Source: Sphingomonas xanthus | GTDB taxonomy: Bacteria > Pseudomonadota > Alphaproteobacteria > Sphingomonadales > Sphingomonadaceae | Length of the DNA stretch: 64,000 bases | Direction of reading: 5' to 3' | NCBI RefSeq assembly: GCF_007998985.1 | Contig: NZ_CP041659.1 | Location: 2,163,319 to 2,227,318 of the forward strand | Shown here: piece after piece, positions 43,132 through 50,727 of the stretch | Numbering within the stretch: position 1 is the first letter of the stretch | How the letters are laid out: each line of letters begins with the position of its first letter | Program-made: the position numbers and the translations under genes | The notes under the pieces: generated by a model | The model's input: the letters and a program-made list of their open reading frames with translations, nothing else | Told to the model about the DNA's origin: nothing | Database searches by the model: none

Positions 43132-44247
43132 ATGAAAATTCTTTTGGTCGCCGGCGAAGCTCGCTCTCTCCTGAATTTTCGAGAGCCCCTTATTAAGGAA
43201 TTTCAAGCTAGGGGATATAAAGTTACTGCGGCAGCTCCCGAACTGAGCAGTTCTGATGTGGTCGCTGATTTGATCAAGTTGGGAGTTGTTTGTAGAGACA
43301 TTCCCCTTTCCCGGACAACCTTCAATCCTATCGCAGATTTGCGTACTTTGTTCGCGCTTTTTCGTCTCTTCAAGCGAGAGGGGCCGGAAGCCGTTGTGGC
43401 GTACACCGCAAAGCCAGTGATCTGGGGAATGCTGGCTGCTAGATTGGCGCGTATTAGACATCGTTGCGCTCTGGTGACAGGACTGGGATTCTCATTCATC
43501 GGGGGGCACGGCATAAAGCAGAAGGTTGCTCGGGCCTTGGTGCAGAAGCTTTATGCCATTGCACTTCAGTCACCTAGTCGCGTCGTCTTTCAAAATCGCG
43601 ATGACCGGGAGTTTTTCGAAACTCTGCAGATCATTCCAGTCGGCGCCGCCAAGATAGTAGCTGGATCAGGGGTGGATTTGCAGCGCTTTAAGTCAACCGC
43701 TCCCCAAACTCAGCCAATCCGCTTCTTGATGATTGCAAGACTATTAAGAAACAAAGGCATCTATGAATATATTAATGCTGCGCGTCTTATAAAGAGACTT
43801 GAGCCGCAGGTGGAATTCCATTTAGTAGGGCCGCTAGAGAGAAATCCGGACTCTGTTTCTGAAGCCGTAGTAAGGCGCGCGGTGTCTGAAAATGTAGTTT
43901 TCTGGCATGGCGGACAAGCTGACGTACGACCGTTTATTCAAAATTGCAGCGTCGTGGTCCTTCCCAGTTATCGAGAGGGTGTGCCCAGAAGTTTGTTGGA
44001 AGGTATGGCCATGGGGCGGCCGATAATAACTACCGATGTTCCGGGCTGCAAAGAAACCGTTCGTCATGGGCAGAACGGTTACATAGTGCCAGTGCGCGAT
44101 TCCAAGGCACTTTCTGAGGCATTTCTCAAGTTCATTCGACAACCAGGTCGCATTGCGACCATGGGTGCTTTCTCGTTGAAATTGGTGCGTCAAGAGTTTG
44201 AGGCTGTCCAAGTAAGTCGACAAACTGCCGACGCCTTCGAGCTTTAG
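43132..44247 (+). CDS. Glycosyltransferase family 4
   Basis: A 371-residue protein from ATG 43132; a GTG at 43114 overlaps the previous stop. The N-terminal domain (MKILLVAGEARSLLNFREPL, VVAYTAKPVIWGMLAARLA) and C-terminal donor domain (FLMIARLLRNKGIYEYINAA, VVVLPSYREGVPRSLLEGMA, GRPIITTDVPGCKETV) are standard GT4. It resembles the PglA-like group that adds HexNAc to undecaprenyl-diphospho sugars. The signature EX7E (E-GVPRSLL-E) is intact. It is the last gene of the A+T-rich block on this strand. Confidence 0.9.
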   Translation: MKILLVAGEARSLLNFREPLIKEFQARGYKVTAAAPELSSSDVVADLIKLGVVCRDIPLSRTTFNPIADLRTLFALFRLFKREGPEAVVAYTAKPVIWGMLAARLARIRHRCALVTGLGFSFIGGHGIKQKVARALVQKLYAIALQSPSRVVFQNRDDREFFETLQIIPVGAAKIVAGSGVDLQRFKSTAPQTQPIRFLMIARLLRNKGIYEYINAARLIKRLEPQVEFHLVGPLERNPDSVSEAVVRRAVSENVVFWHGGQADVRPFIQNCSVVVLPSYREGVPRSLLEGMAMGRPIITTDVPGCKETVRHGQNGYIVPVRDSKALSEAFLKFIRQPGRIATMGAFSLKLVRQEFEAVQVSRQTADAFEL

Positions 44248-44546
44248 GCTCGTGGCCTAACCGATTGGTCCGGGCGTGGTGTGGGCACAATCGGCGTTAT
44301 CACGGCGTGCGCCGTCGTGCCTCTCCTGCTCACTGACATGTTCAATGGCGCAAAGTTTTGCTAACTTTGCTGCAACCCTCTGCATGCGAAGGGTTACCAT
44401 TCGTTGGCCCTAGAGGATCGATTAGTTGGACTTGACGTGCGATGAGGTATTTGTCGCTGAAGGCGATTATTGGAGCTATCGGATAAGCTGTAGAAGGTTG
44501 GAATTGAGCGACCTGGAATCGAAGGCCACAAAACAGCAGCGGGGCG
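44248..44546. other. Convergent intergenic region with two hairpins
   Basis: No gene seen. GCAAAGTT-ttgct-AACTTTGC at 44350-44370 is a perfect 8-bp hairpin, followed by AACCCT-N11-AGGGTT at about 44374-44396. They lie between convergent genes and may terminate both transcripts, though no T-run is present. Confidence 0.5.
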
Positions 44547-45728
44547 TTAATTGCCATGTAGCACTTTATCTCCGCGACCTTTACCTAAAAAAGTACTGAG
44601 TAGAATCTTTAGATCGAATTGCAGTGACCGCAGGGCGCTGTATCGCTCGTCCCAGATCGCCAAGCGGGCTGGATCGCTCATGTCGATGCCATTCACTTGA
44701 GCCAACCCGGTAATACCGGGTCTCATTTCGAAGACACCTCGTGCCTGGCGCTCTTGGATCAATTTCCGTTGGTTGGGCAAACAAGGGCGAGGGCCAACGA
44801 GAGACAATTCTCGCTTCAGCAGGTTTACCACCTGAGGCAGTTCGTCGAGTTTGGTGCGCCTTAAGAAGGCGCCAATCCGTGTGACAGACGACGCGCATGT
44901 TTCATGGGTTGCCCGGTGCGCCGTCCCGACACGCATTGTCCGAAACTTCCAGCAAATGAATTTGGCTTGATTCCGCCCGACCCGTTCTTGTCGGAATAGC
45001 GCCGGGCCCGGGCTGTCCAGTCGCACTGCTATGGCGATGAGCAAGAGCAACCAGCCAAAACCGATTAAGATCGAGATCGCAGCTACATAGTCCAGACCCG
45101 TGGTTGCCATGTCATAATAACGAGGTCGGGGGTGAGAGCTCGAGATAAGTTTTACGCGTGGGCCGCTTGGCGGGCGGCGCAGTTCATCCGCAATTACAGA
45201 AGCTACCGCAGAGGTGGAGATGGTTGGCTTCAGCCCGCCCAGTAATTTCCAAAAGACAGAGGTCCAGCGCTGGCGATGGTCGTAGATTTTGGGCGCAACA
45301 ACCTCAACTATGTCGATCCCGGCAACCTCCGCGAGCCTATTTGCCAGTTCGCGTTTGGTTTGAGCGTAGAGCGACTGGTTGTCTGGATCCAAGGCATGCG
45401 TTGAGGACATGAAAATGAACCGGGGAACGCCCTTTTCCCGAGCGTGACGTGCCAGTTGCAATGGCCAGTCAACGTTGACGCGGCGAGCCGACTCTTCCGT
45501 GACGGAATCCACATCGTTATTGATGGTTGCAAGGTGAATGATGGCGTCACAGCCACTCAGTTGATGGCTGATCTCGGAGTTATGGTGCACACTGCACCCC
45601 GGAAATATCGACTGAATCCGCTCTTTGCTTCGACCGAATAGGCGGACATCAATACCAGTAGCTAACAACTCTGGGATTACTGCTTGGCCGACGCGTCCGC
45701 TGGCGCCGGTCACTGCTACGGTAGTCAC
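44547..45728 (-). CDS. Fusion of NAD-dependent epimerase and initiating sugar transferase
   Basis: A 393-residue protein from GTG 45728, which has AGGAAAGG about ten bases upstream; the frame extends to 45815. Residues 1-190 are a short-chain epimerase (VAVTGASGRVGQAVIPELL, HLATINNDVDSV, FMSSTHALDPDNQSLYAQTK with Tyr and Lys). From about residue 210 there is a membrane segment (YVAAISILIGFGWLLLLIAI) and the bacterial sugar transferase domain (FRQERVGRN, FICWKFRTMR, RRTKLDELPQ, LVGPRP, PGITGLAQVNG). The latter moves a sugar-1-phosphate onto undecaprenyl phosphate to start repeat-unit synthesis. Usually these are separate genes. It is read opposite to the other glycan genes. Confidence 0.85.
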   Translation of the reverse strand: MTTVAVTGASGRVGQAVIPELLATGIDVRLFGRSKERIQSIFPGCSVHHNSEISHQLSGCDAIIHLATINNDVDSVTEESARRVNVDWPLQLARHAREKGVPRFIFMSSTHALDPDNQSLYAQTKRELANRLAEVAGIDIVEVVAPKIYDHRQRWTSVFWKLLGGLKPTISTSAVASVIADELRRPPSGPRVKLISSSHPRPRYYDMATTGLDYVAAISILIGFGWLLLLIAIAVRLDSPGPALFRQERVGRNQAKFICWKFRTMRVGTAHRATHETCASSVTRIGAFLRRTKLDELPQVVNLLKRELSLVGPRPCLPNQRKLIQERQARGVFEMRPGITGLAQVNGIDMSDPARLAIWDERYSALRSLQFDLKILLSTFLGKGRGDKVLHGN

Positions 45729-46068
45729 GCTGAAATGCCTTTCCTGAGGCGTGCGGTCACAGAAGGTAAAGTTTCCAGCATTGCGGAAAAGTCTTGGCCA
45801 AATGTCGGCCTTCACTAGCCGTCGCCCGATTGTTCGCCAATCCCCGGGTAGAACCCCGATATCAGCTATCTCAGTCCCGCCAAGCCAAAGAGCGCACGGC
45901 TATTTCCATGGTGGCCCGGGCTAGCAGCCACGGCCCCGGTGCCGGTGCGCGGGTCCGACGACCAACCCAAGTGGAAGGAGTGAAAGCGAGGAGCGGGGAG
46001 CAATAGCTCCACCCCTCTAATGAAATGCGTTCCTTGGTGGAGCCGGAACGCGCTGGAGAACAGCAATT
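45729..46068. other. Left flank of the putative mobile element
   Basis: No gene supported. It contains GATTG-N5-CAATC near 45820-45845, GGAGC-AATA-GCTCC at 45997-46010 and the 25-bp inverted repeat at 46027-46051. The element's left boundary probably lies here; no direct repeat matching the right flank was found by eye. Confidence 0.45.
46027..46051. promoter_or_regulatory. Inverted repeat before the HUH-gene pair
   Basis: GCGTTCC-N11-GGAACGC, 17 bases before ATG 46069. A likely operator or recombinase-binding site. Confidence 0.45.
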
Positions 46069-46680
46069 ATGGCTTCGACCTTCAACCAACCAAACCAGGC
46101 CGTTCGCCTGCTGAGCACGACAGACCCGGTCCCCTTCGACAGCCAAGCTGAAGACGCGCCGCAGGAGGTCAATTGTTCGGTCCAAATCCCGGTGCCCCGC
46201 CGCCGGGCTTCGGCGATCATGCGATCGCTGGCGACTGCGATCGGAGATCGGGCAATGCCACTTTGCATGGCGGGCCAGGCAGGCAACATTGGCTTCCGCT
46301 TGCCAGACCTCGGCATCACCATTCTTGGAACTGGCTGTCATCGACCGCTGCTCTGTGAGCAGGCGCAGGACATGCGCCTCGTAACAGGCGACCACATGCT
46401 GATCGTGCGGATCGAGGATGAAGCTCACGGCTATGGGCCGTTCACACTCGACCTTCTCATGTCCGGTACGGAACGCTGGCTCACTCGCTACCGGCTTTGG
46501 CAAATTCACCCGACCGCGGATCTGTGGCTGGTGCCGAGCCAAGGGGAAGGGCGGTCAGTACGGGTCCTGTCAGGCTATCTCGCAGCATCGCCGCGAGCAC
46601 CCTTCTTCAGCCTGTTCGAGCGTGAACATGGGTGCGCTGTCGCCGCGCAATCCTTGGCTGCGCGTCAGGGGGACAAGTAG
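46069..46680 (+). CDS. Unknown protein, first gene of the element's forward pair
   Basis: A 203-residue protein I do not recognise. It has no membrane segments. Visible parts are a polar N-terminus, a segment with ASAIMRSLATAIGDRA, then strands GNIGFRLPDLGITILGTGC, MLIVRIEDEAHGYGPFTLDL and RYRLWQIHPTADLWLVP. It ends one base before the ATG of the HUH-like gene, so the two are surely co-expressed. It might be an accessory factor for that protein. Composition resembles the recombinase genes rather than the A+T-rich glycan block. Confidence 0.6.
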   Translation: MASTFNQPNQAVRLLSTTDPVPFDSQAEDAPQEVNCSVQIPVPRRRASAIMRSLATAIGDRAMPLCMAGQAGNIGFRLPDLGITILGTGCHRPLLCEQAQDMRLVTGDHMLIVRIEDEAHGYGPFTLDLLMSGTERWLTRYRLWQIHPTADLWLVPSQGEGRSVRVLSGYLAASPRAPFFSLFEREHGCAVAAQSLAARQGDK

Positions 46681-46681
46681 G

Positions 46682-47353
46682 ATGGCTCGTAAACCTCGCT
46701 CCAAGAGCAATAAGGCGCGCGTGCCAGCAATCGTCGCGCCGACGAAAGAACGGTCCAACAATCCCATGGACTGGCTCTATGACAATCCGCTTGGTGGGTA
46801 CCCCAACTTCACCTTTGGTGTGCTCGAGCAATCATACCGAGGATATCCAAATACCCCCTCCGAGTTCGCCTTGCGAAAGCTGAGGCCGGTGGGAGGGCTG
46901 GACCATGCCGGGAGCTTCGACGAAAAGACGTTCACGGCATACCGCTACGGGAGCGTTCTTCCCGACGACGCCCCAGATAATCTGGATGCGGCGGTGCCGC
47001 TGATCCGGGCCATGGATTTCTCGCTTTGCTCCAGTCACCCGGCTGCGCTCATCTATGCAACGCTGGATTTCCCAGACACGCGGCGCCTCCATCATGCATG
47101 GGAGGAGAGCAGGGCATTCGCCTATCACCAACTCGCTCAGAAGCGGCACTTGCCGGTACTGGTCGTTGAACATCGTCCCGGCGATGCGGGATCGGATAAC
47201 CCGGTCCATTGTCATCTCCTCATCGGGGCTCGCAAACTCGATGGGACAGGCTTTCGCGGGTTCGCCGATGATCTGCTGACCGACCAGGGACAGCGGATCC
47301 TGTATGACGAGTGGATCGGCTTTCGGTCCCGATGGGAGGCACTAAAAGCCTGA
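46682..47353 (+). CDS. Small MobA/MobL-like HUH-signature protein
   Basis: A 223-residue protein. Near its C-terminus, SDNPVHCHLLIGARKLDGTG (H176 and H178) then FRGFADDLL and DEWIGFRSRWEAL parallels MobA/MobL relaxases (DNPHxHxLLTTRxLDGxGF..W..LW..L), an HUH nicking motif. The preceding helix AFAYHQLAQKRHLPVLVVEH also fits. The rest of a relaxase, including the helicase or primase part and the usual N-terminal AYRAG Tyr, is missing; a Tyr occurs in TFTAYRYGS at about 87-89. It may nick DNA or be a derived DNA-binding protein. This assignment is motif-based inference. Confidence 0.5.
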   Translation: MARKPRSKSNKARVPAIVAPTKERSNNPMDWLYDNPLGGYPNFTFGVLEQSYRGYPNTPSEFALRKLRPVGGLDHAGSFDEKTFTAYRYGSVLPDDAPDNLDAAVPLIRAMDFSLCSSHPAALIYATLDFPDTRRLHHAWEESRAFAYHQLAQKRHLPVLVVEHRPGDAGSDNPVHCHLLIGARKLDGTGFRGFADDLLTDQGQRILYDEWIGFRSRWEALKA

Positions 47354-47362
47354 GAAGGATTT

Positions 47363-47393
47363 AGGCCGGCTTATTTCGTAGGCCGGCCTTTTC
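47363..47393. terminator. Terminator between convergent element genes
   Basis: AGGCCGGC-N11-GCCGGCCT followed by TTTTCC. It lies between the stop of the HUH-like gene and that of the tyrosine recombinase and serves the forward strand. Confidence 0.8.
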
Positions 47394-47394
47394 C

Positions 47395-50300
47395 TCATGC
47401 TGGCACACCAGCCGAGCGCTTCCCACGCTGACGCGGTGCACGGTACCGTTCCTTATGTTTTGGGCGGATTTCGAGATCGAAGTAGATCGCGACCAGGTTG
47501 AGGTAGAAGCGATAGGCATGCTTGCCGATAGCATATCTCGGAATGCCGCCATCACTCCGGCGCGCTTCGTCCCCCTCTTGGCGGGCAATTGCAGCTTTTT
47601 CCCGGCGGGCTCGCTGCTGCTCGGTCATGTTCCCTGCCTCGGCGAGCTGGGCGTCCTTTCGCTCCTGAAAATCATCAAGGATGTGCCGGGTGCCAAACCG
47701 CTCGCGCACGGTTCCCTCATCAAGCAGCCAATCAAACCAGACGGCGGCCAATTTGGCGTTCTTGGCTCTTGCGGCGGCCTCATTGATCGGTGCTCGGAAA
47801 GTTGCGCCGTTCCTACTGGTCCGCGTCATCAACCGCGGATTCTTTTTTAGCTCGATCACGTCACGATCCGGTCCGTCGGCGATGGCGACATGGTCCTCAG
47901 GCACTCCCAGTTTGTTCAAAAGCGCAACGAAGGACTCGGCCGTTTTCATTCTCATCCTGCTGAGAAAGCGATTGGGAATGAAGCCGTTCAGGAACGTCCT
48001 GACCAACTCCTTGTCATCGTCTCCTAAAATCTCGGAGCGTTCCCAAAGCTTCTGGATCATTGCCTCGGCCGCAGGGCCTCGCGGTGCGGTTAGTCCGGAT
48101 GGTCGAGGGCCGGCCTCAAACGAAGCGGCCATGTTCGCTTGGTATCGCTTACGCCAGGTCTTAACCTTCGGAGCCGCGATCGAATGCAGTGACGCCAAAG
48201 CGGCAGCGTCCTCTTCGACCTTGGTCACTAACGACCATAGAAGGCGCCAGTCGACCAGCGGCCGAGCATCCGGACTGGCGTCCGTGCCATCCAGACCAGA
48301 ACCTTCTTTCACAGGCTCGACATGCTCCGTCTGCACGACGGCCCACTTGGATGGGCCGCCTTGCTTTTTCTTTGGAGCGAGCGATTTCCGGCTGTCCTTG
48401 CCTGTTGATGCTTTTGGGCCTCGCGGCTGTTTGGGAAGTAGCGGATCTCCGCCGATAGCTCCGACCGGCCATTCGCCGGGAGTCGCATTGCCAGTCGCTA
48501 CACAAATCTGAACTTCGCCAATTTGTGGCCGATGAAAATCGGCAACTCGGGAATATATTCGCGTTCGGAACGCGGAACGCGAAGCGTTCTTGGGCCATTC
48601 GGGTACATCCGGAGGGGTCGTCGGGAGGTTTAGTCTATTCGCCACAGCGATGGGAACGCTCGGCAGATTTGCCGACTGGTTGACGTAAAGCCCAACGGCC
48701 ATATCGAGCAGATGAACATAGCTGTTCAGCGTTCGATAAACCCCGGTATGACCCATGAGCTGGCTCACGGCCTGCACCGTGGCCTGCCCGAGATTGTCAT
48801 AACCGAGCAGCCGGTTCTGCAACTGGTTCTGTCGCCAGTAGCATGTCGAATTGCGAATGGCGCGGGGCACGAGCAATTCGCTCCAATGCTCAGGAAGCAG
48901 CATCTGAAGGAGAAGGTAGCTGCCAAAGCTATGGCGGCAGGCGGCAAACCGCAATTTGGTTTGGCCGTCGCTATTGAGCGCTTGTTCAATGCGCTTGGTT
49001 GCTACAGTCTCCTGCAATGGCGTTCTGGAGCCCAGCGGCCCAAAAATCAGCTGGGGCTTGCCTGTGGTTCTGGCTAGATCCTGGCGAGGCCTGAGCCACC
49101 GGCGAAATGTCTTAAGCTCGTTACCGTTCAGCAGCACATCGAGCGGCACCACGCGGCGACTGTGGCGTGTTTTCATCGCCCCATAGCGGCTGTCATCGAG
49201 ATGTAGCTCGCAAAGGTAATCGTGTTCGATGACTTGCGAGGTCTCGAGTTTCAGAATTTCAGCGATCCGCAGCCCTGCCCTGAATGCCAGCATGATCATG
49301 AGCGCGAGCTCGCCGTTCTGGCTGTTCGCGTAAGCGTATTGGACGGCGGCGCGATAGGTATCGGGTGAAACTAGGCTGGCCGAGACACCGGCAGGACCGA
49401 AATCGTCATAGAGATCATCGTCTGCTGCTCCATGTTCATTATGTTCACATTCGGTCGGCGATCCGTCACCGGCAGCTGCTTCGTAAGGCGCATCGAGCAA
49501 GCTGTTGTCATCGAGCCCCTCGTCATTCTCACGGTCTCCGGATAGCGGATCGATGAAATCGATCCCGCCTACGCGCTTGCCGGCCCGACGCCGGATAAAG
49601 TCGCTGTAACTCCGAGCTGCGACACCCAGCAAAGTGCGTTTAGTCGGATCTGCGGTTTTCGCGCGAACCGCTCGCGCCCGCCTGAAGATACTAGCTCGGC
49701 TGACCTGGCTTAGGTCATGTACGTCTTGACCTTCAAAAATGCCTTGCAGCATCACCACCAAGCGCTGCTCGACCGTGTAGAGGGAAAAGCCTCGGCGGCT
49801 CGCTGGAGCGCGCCGGATTTCAAGCAGGTCCTGACACCAGGCGATGAGCTGTTTGCGTGCCTCTGAAGTGCCCGTCTTCTTTGCGACGGCACCAAGCAGC
49901 GAGATGCAAACCGTTTTTTCCTGGATGTGGGATTTCTGCCCAATCCGGCGCAAGTTTTTTGCATCAGCGAAGGCATAGGATTCAGGCAGGTGTCGCCCTT
50001 TATACGCCCAATACCAATCCGACGCCGCCTGGTGTTCCGAAAGGCGGTAATCAGGTTCTACGCCAAGCGGTCGGATTAACTTTTCGGATGCCCGCGCTAC
50101 ATTACGGGCATCCCAGCCCAGCAGTTCGAGATAGCGTTTGGTGTCTAGCGCGACCGTAGGGAGTTCACCCCGCGCCTGGCTTAGCATCAGCGGTGGGAGC
50201 CGCAGTCGCCAATGGCATACGGCCCATTCGAGCAATTCGTCGACGCGGTCACGCTCGCTGCGCTGCTTCGGGTTTAAATGTTCGAGGAAACAGCTCAGGC

Positions 50301-50727
50301 ACTGCCGGCCAATTGCTTGTGTCTCGCGGATAAGCTTAGGCAGATGTTTCCATTGGAACCGCCGCTGCTTGAGGAGGGCTCGGGTGACAGGGTCAGCGTA
50401 CCAACGGCGCGTGGAAATGCCCTTAGGAGATGAGCGGTCGAGAAGCAGAGTGTCGATCCACGCCATGTTCTCCAAGTGGCCGCCCGCCTGACCTTCCATG
50501 TAGTTGTGGCATGACTCGCACCATGCATCCCATGAGGTGGGGTCCAGTAACGCACCGTAGACAATCGCCGAGCAGAGCATTTGCCCCATGTGTACCGACG
50601 GCAACCGCGAGCTAAGCTGGCCTAGACTGTCCTCAAACCCATCAAGAAAGGCGGGGCGCCCGGCGCTAGTCCCGACGTTAACCCCGTTAAAAGGCGAGAC
50701 GTCGTCAAACTCTATCAGGTTCAGCAT
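47395..50727 (-). CDS. Giant tyrosine recombinase (1110 residues)
   Basis: A large tyrosine recombinase from ATG 50727, which overlaps the stop of the upstream gene by seven bases; the frame continues to 50985 inside that gene. Residues 1-450 are helical with Cys pairs (WCESCHNYM, CLSC) that may bind zinc. The catalytic core has R487 in AFRAGLRIAEILKLE, K519 in GAMKTRHSRRVVPLD, R598 in FAACRHSFGS (box II His replaced), H660 and Y670 in LMGHTGVYRTLNSYVH. The C-terminal 430 residues are charged and helical, of unknown role. Typical integrases are 300-450 residues. It is probably the active integrase of the element. Confidence 0.8.
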   Translation of the reverse strand: MLNLIEFDDVSPFNGVNVGTSAGRPAFLDGFEDSLGQLSSRLPSVHMGQMLCSAIVYGALLDPTSWDAWCESCHNYMEGQAGGHLENMAWIDTLLLDRSSPKGISTRRWYADPVTRALLKQRRFQWKHLPKLIRETQAIGRQCLSCFLEHLNPKQRSERDRVDELLEWAVCHWRLRLPPLMLSQARGELPTVALDTKRYLELLGWDARNVARASEKLIRPLGVEPDYRLSEHQAASDWYWAYKGRHLPESYAFADAKNLRRIGQKSHIQEKTVCISLLGAVAKKTGTSEARKQLIAWCQDLLEIRRAPASRRGFSLYTVEQRLVVMLQGIFEGQDVHDLSQVSRASIFRRARAVRAKTADPTKRTLLGVAARSYSDFIRRRAGKRVGGIDFIDPLSGDRENDEGLDDNSLLDAPYEAAAGDGSPTECEHNEHGAADDDLYDDFGPAGVSASLVSPDTYRAAVQYAYANSQNGELALMIMLAFRAGLRIAEILKLETSQVIEHDYLCELHLDDSRYGAMKTRHSRRVVPLDVLLNGNELKTFRRWLRPRQDLARTTGKPQLIFGPLGSRTPLQETVATKRIEQALNSDGQTKLRFAACRHSFGSYLLLQMLLPEHWSELLVPRAIRNSTCYWRQNQLQNRLLGYDNLGQATVQAVSQLMGHTGVYRTLNSYVHLLDMAVGLYVNQSANLPSVPIAVANRLNLPTTPPDVPEWPKNASRSAFRTRIYSRVADFHRPQIGEVQICVATGNATPGEWPVGAIGGDPLLPKQPRGPKASTGKDSRKSLAPKKKQGGPSKWAVVQTEHVEPVKEGSGLDGTDASPDARPLVDWRLLWSLVTKVEEDAAALASLHSIAAPKVKTWRKRYQANMAASFEAGPRPSGLTAPRGPAAEAMIQKLWERSEILGDDDKELVRTFLNGFIPNRFLSRMRMKTAESFVALLNKLGVPEDHVAIADGPDRDVIELKKNPRLMTRTSRNGATFRAPINEAAARAKNAKLAAVWFDWLLDEGTVRERFGTRHILDDFQERKDAQLAEAGNMTEQQRARREKAAIARQEGDEARRSDGGIPRYAIGKHAYRFYLNLVAIYFDLEIRPKHKERYRAPRQRGKRSAGVPA

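Noticed and set aside
44260-44560. Short frames in the convergent intergenic region
   Set aside because: No ribosome sites; the hairpins suggest a terminator region instead.
45729-46068. tRNA or tmRNA attachment site for the integrase
   Set aside because: No cloverleaf or 3' tRNA-like sequence was found on either flank by eye.
45871-46542. 223-codon minus-strand frame at the left of the mobile element
   Set aside because: Overlaps the better supported plus-strand gene at 46069 and shows no family features.
47681-48511. 276-codon plus-strand frame within the giant recombinase gene
   Set aside because: The minus strand encodes a continuous protein with recombinase motifs; the plus-strand frame has low-complexity Ser/Pro composition.
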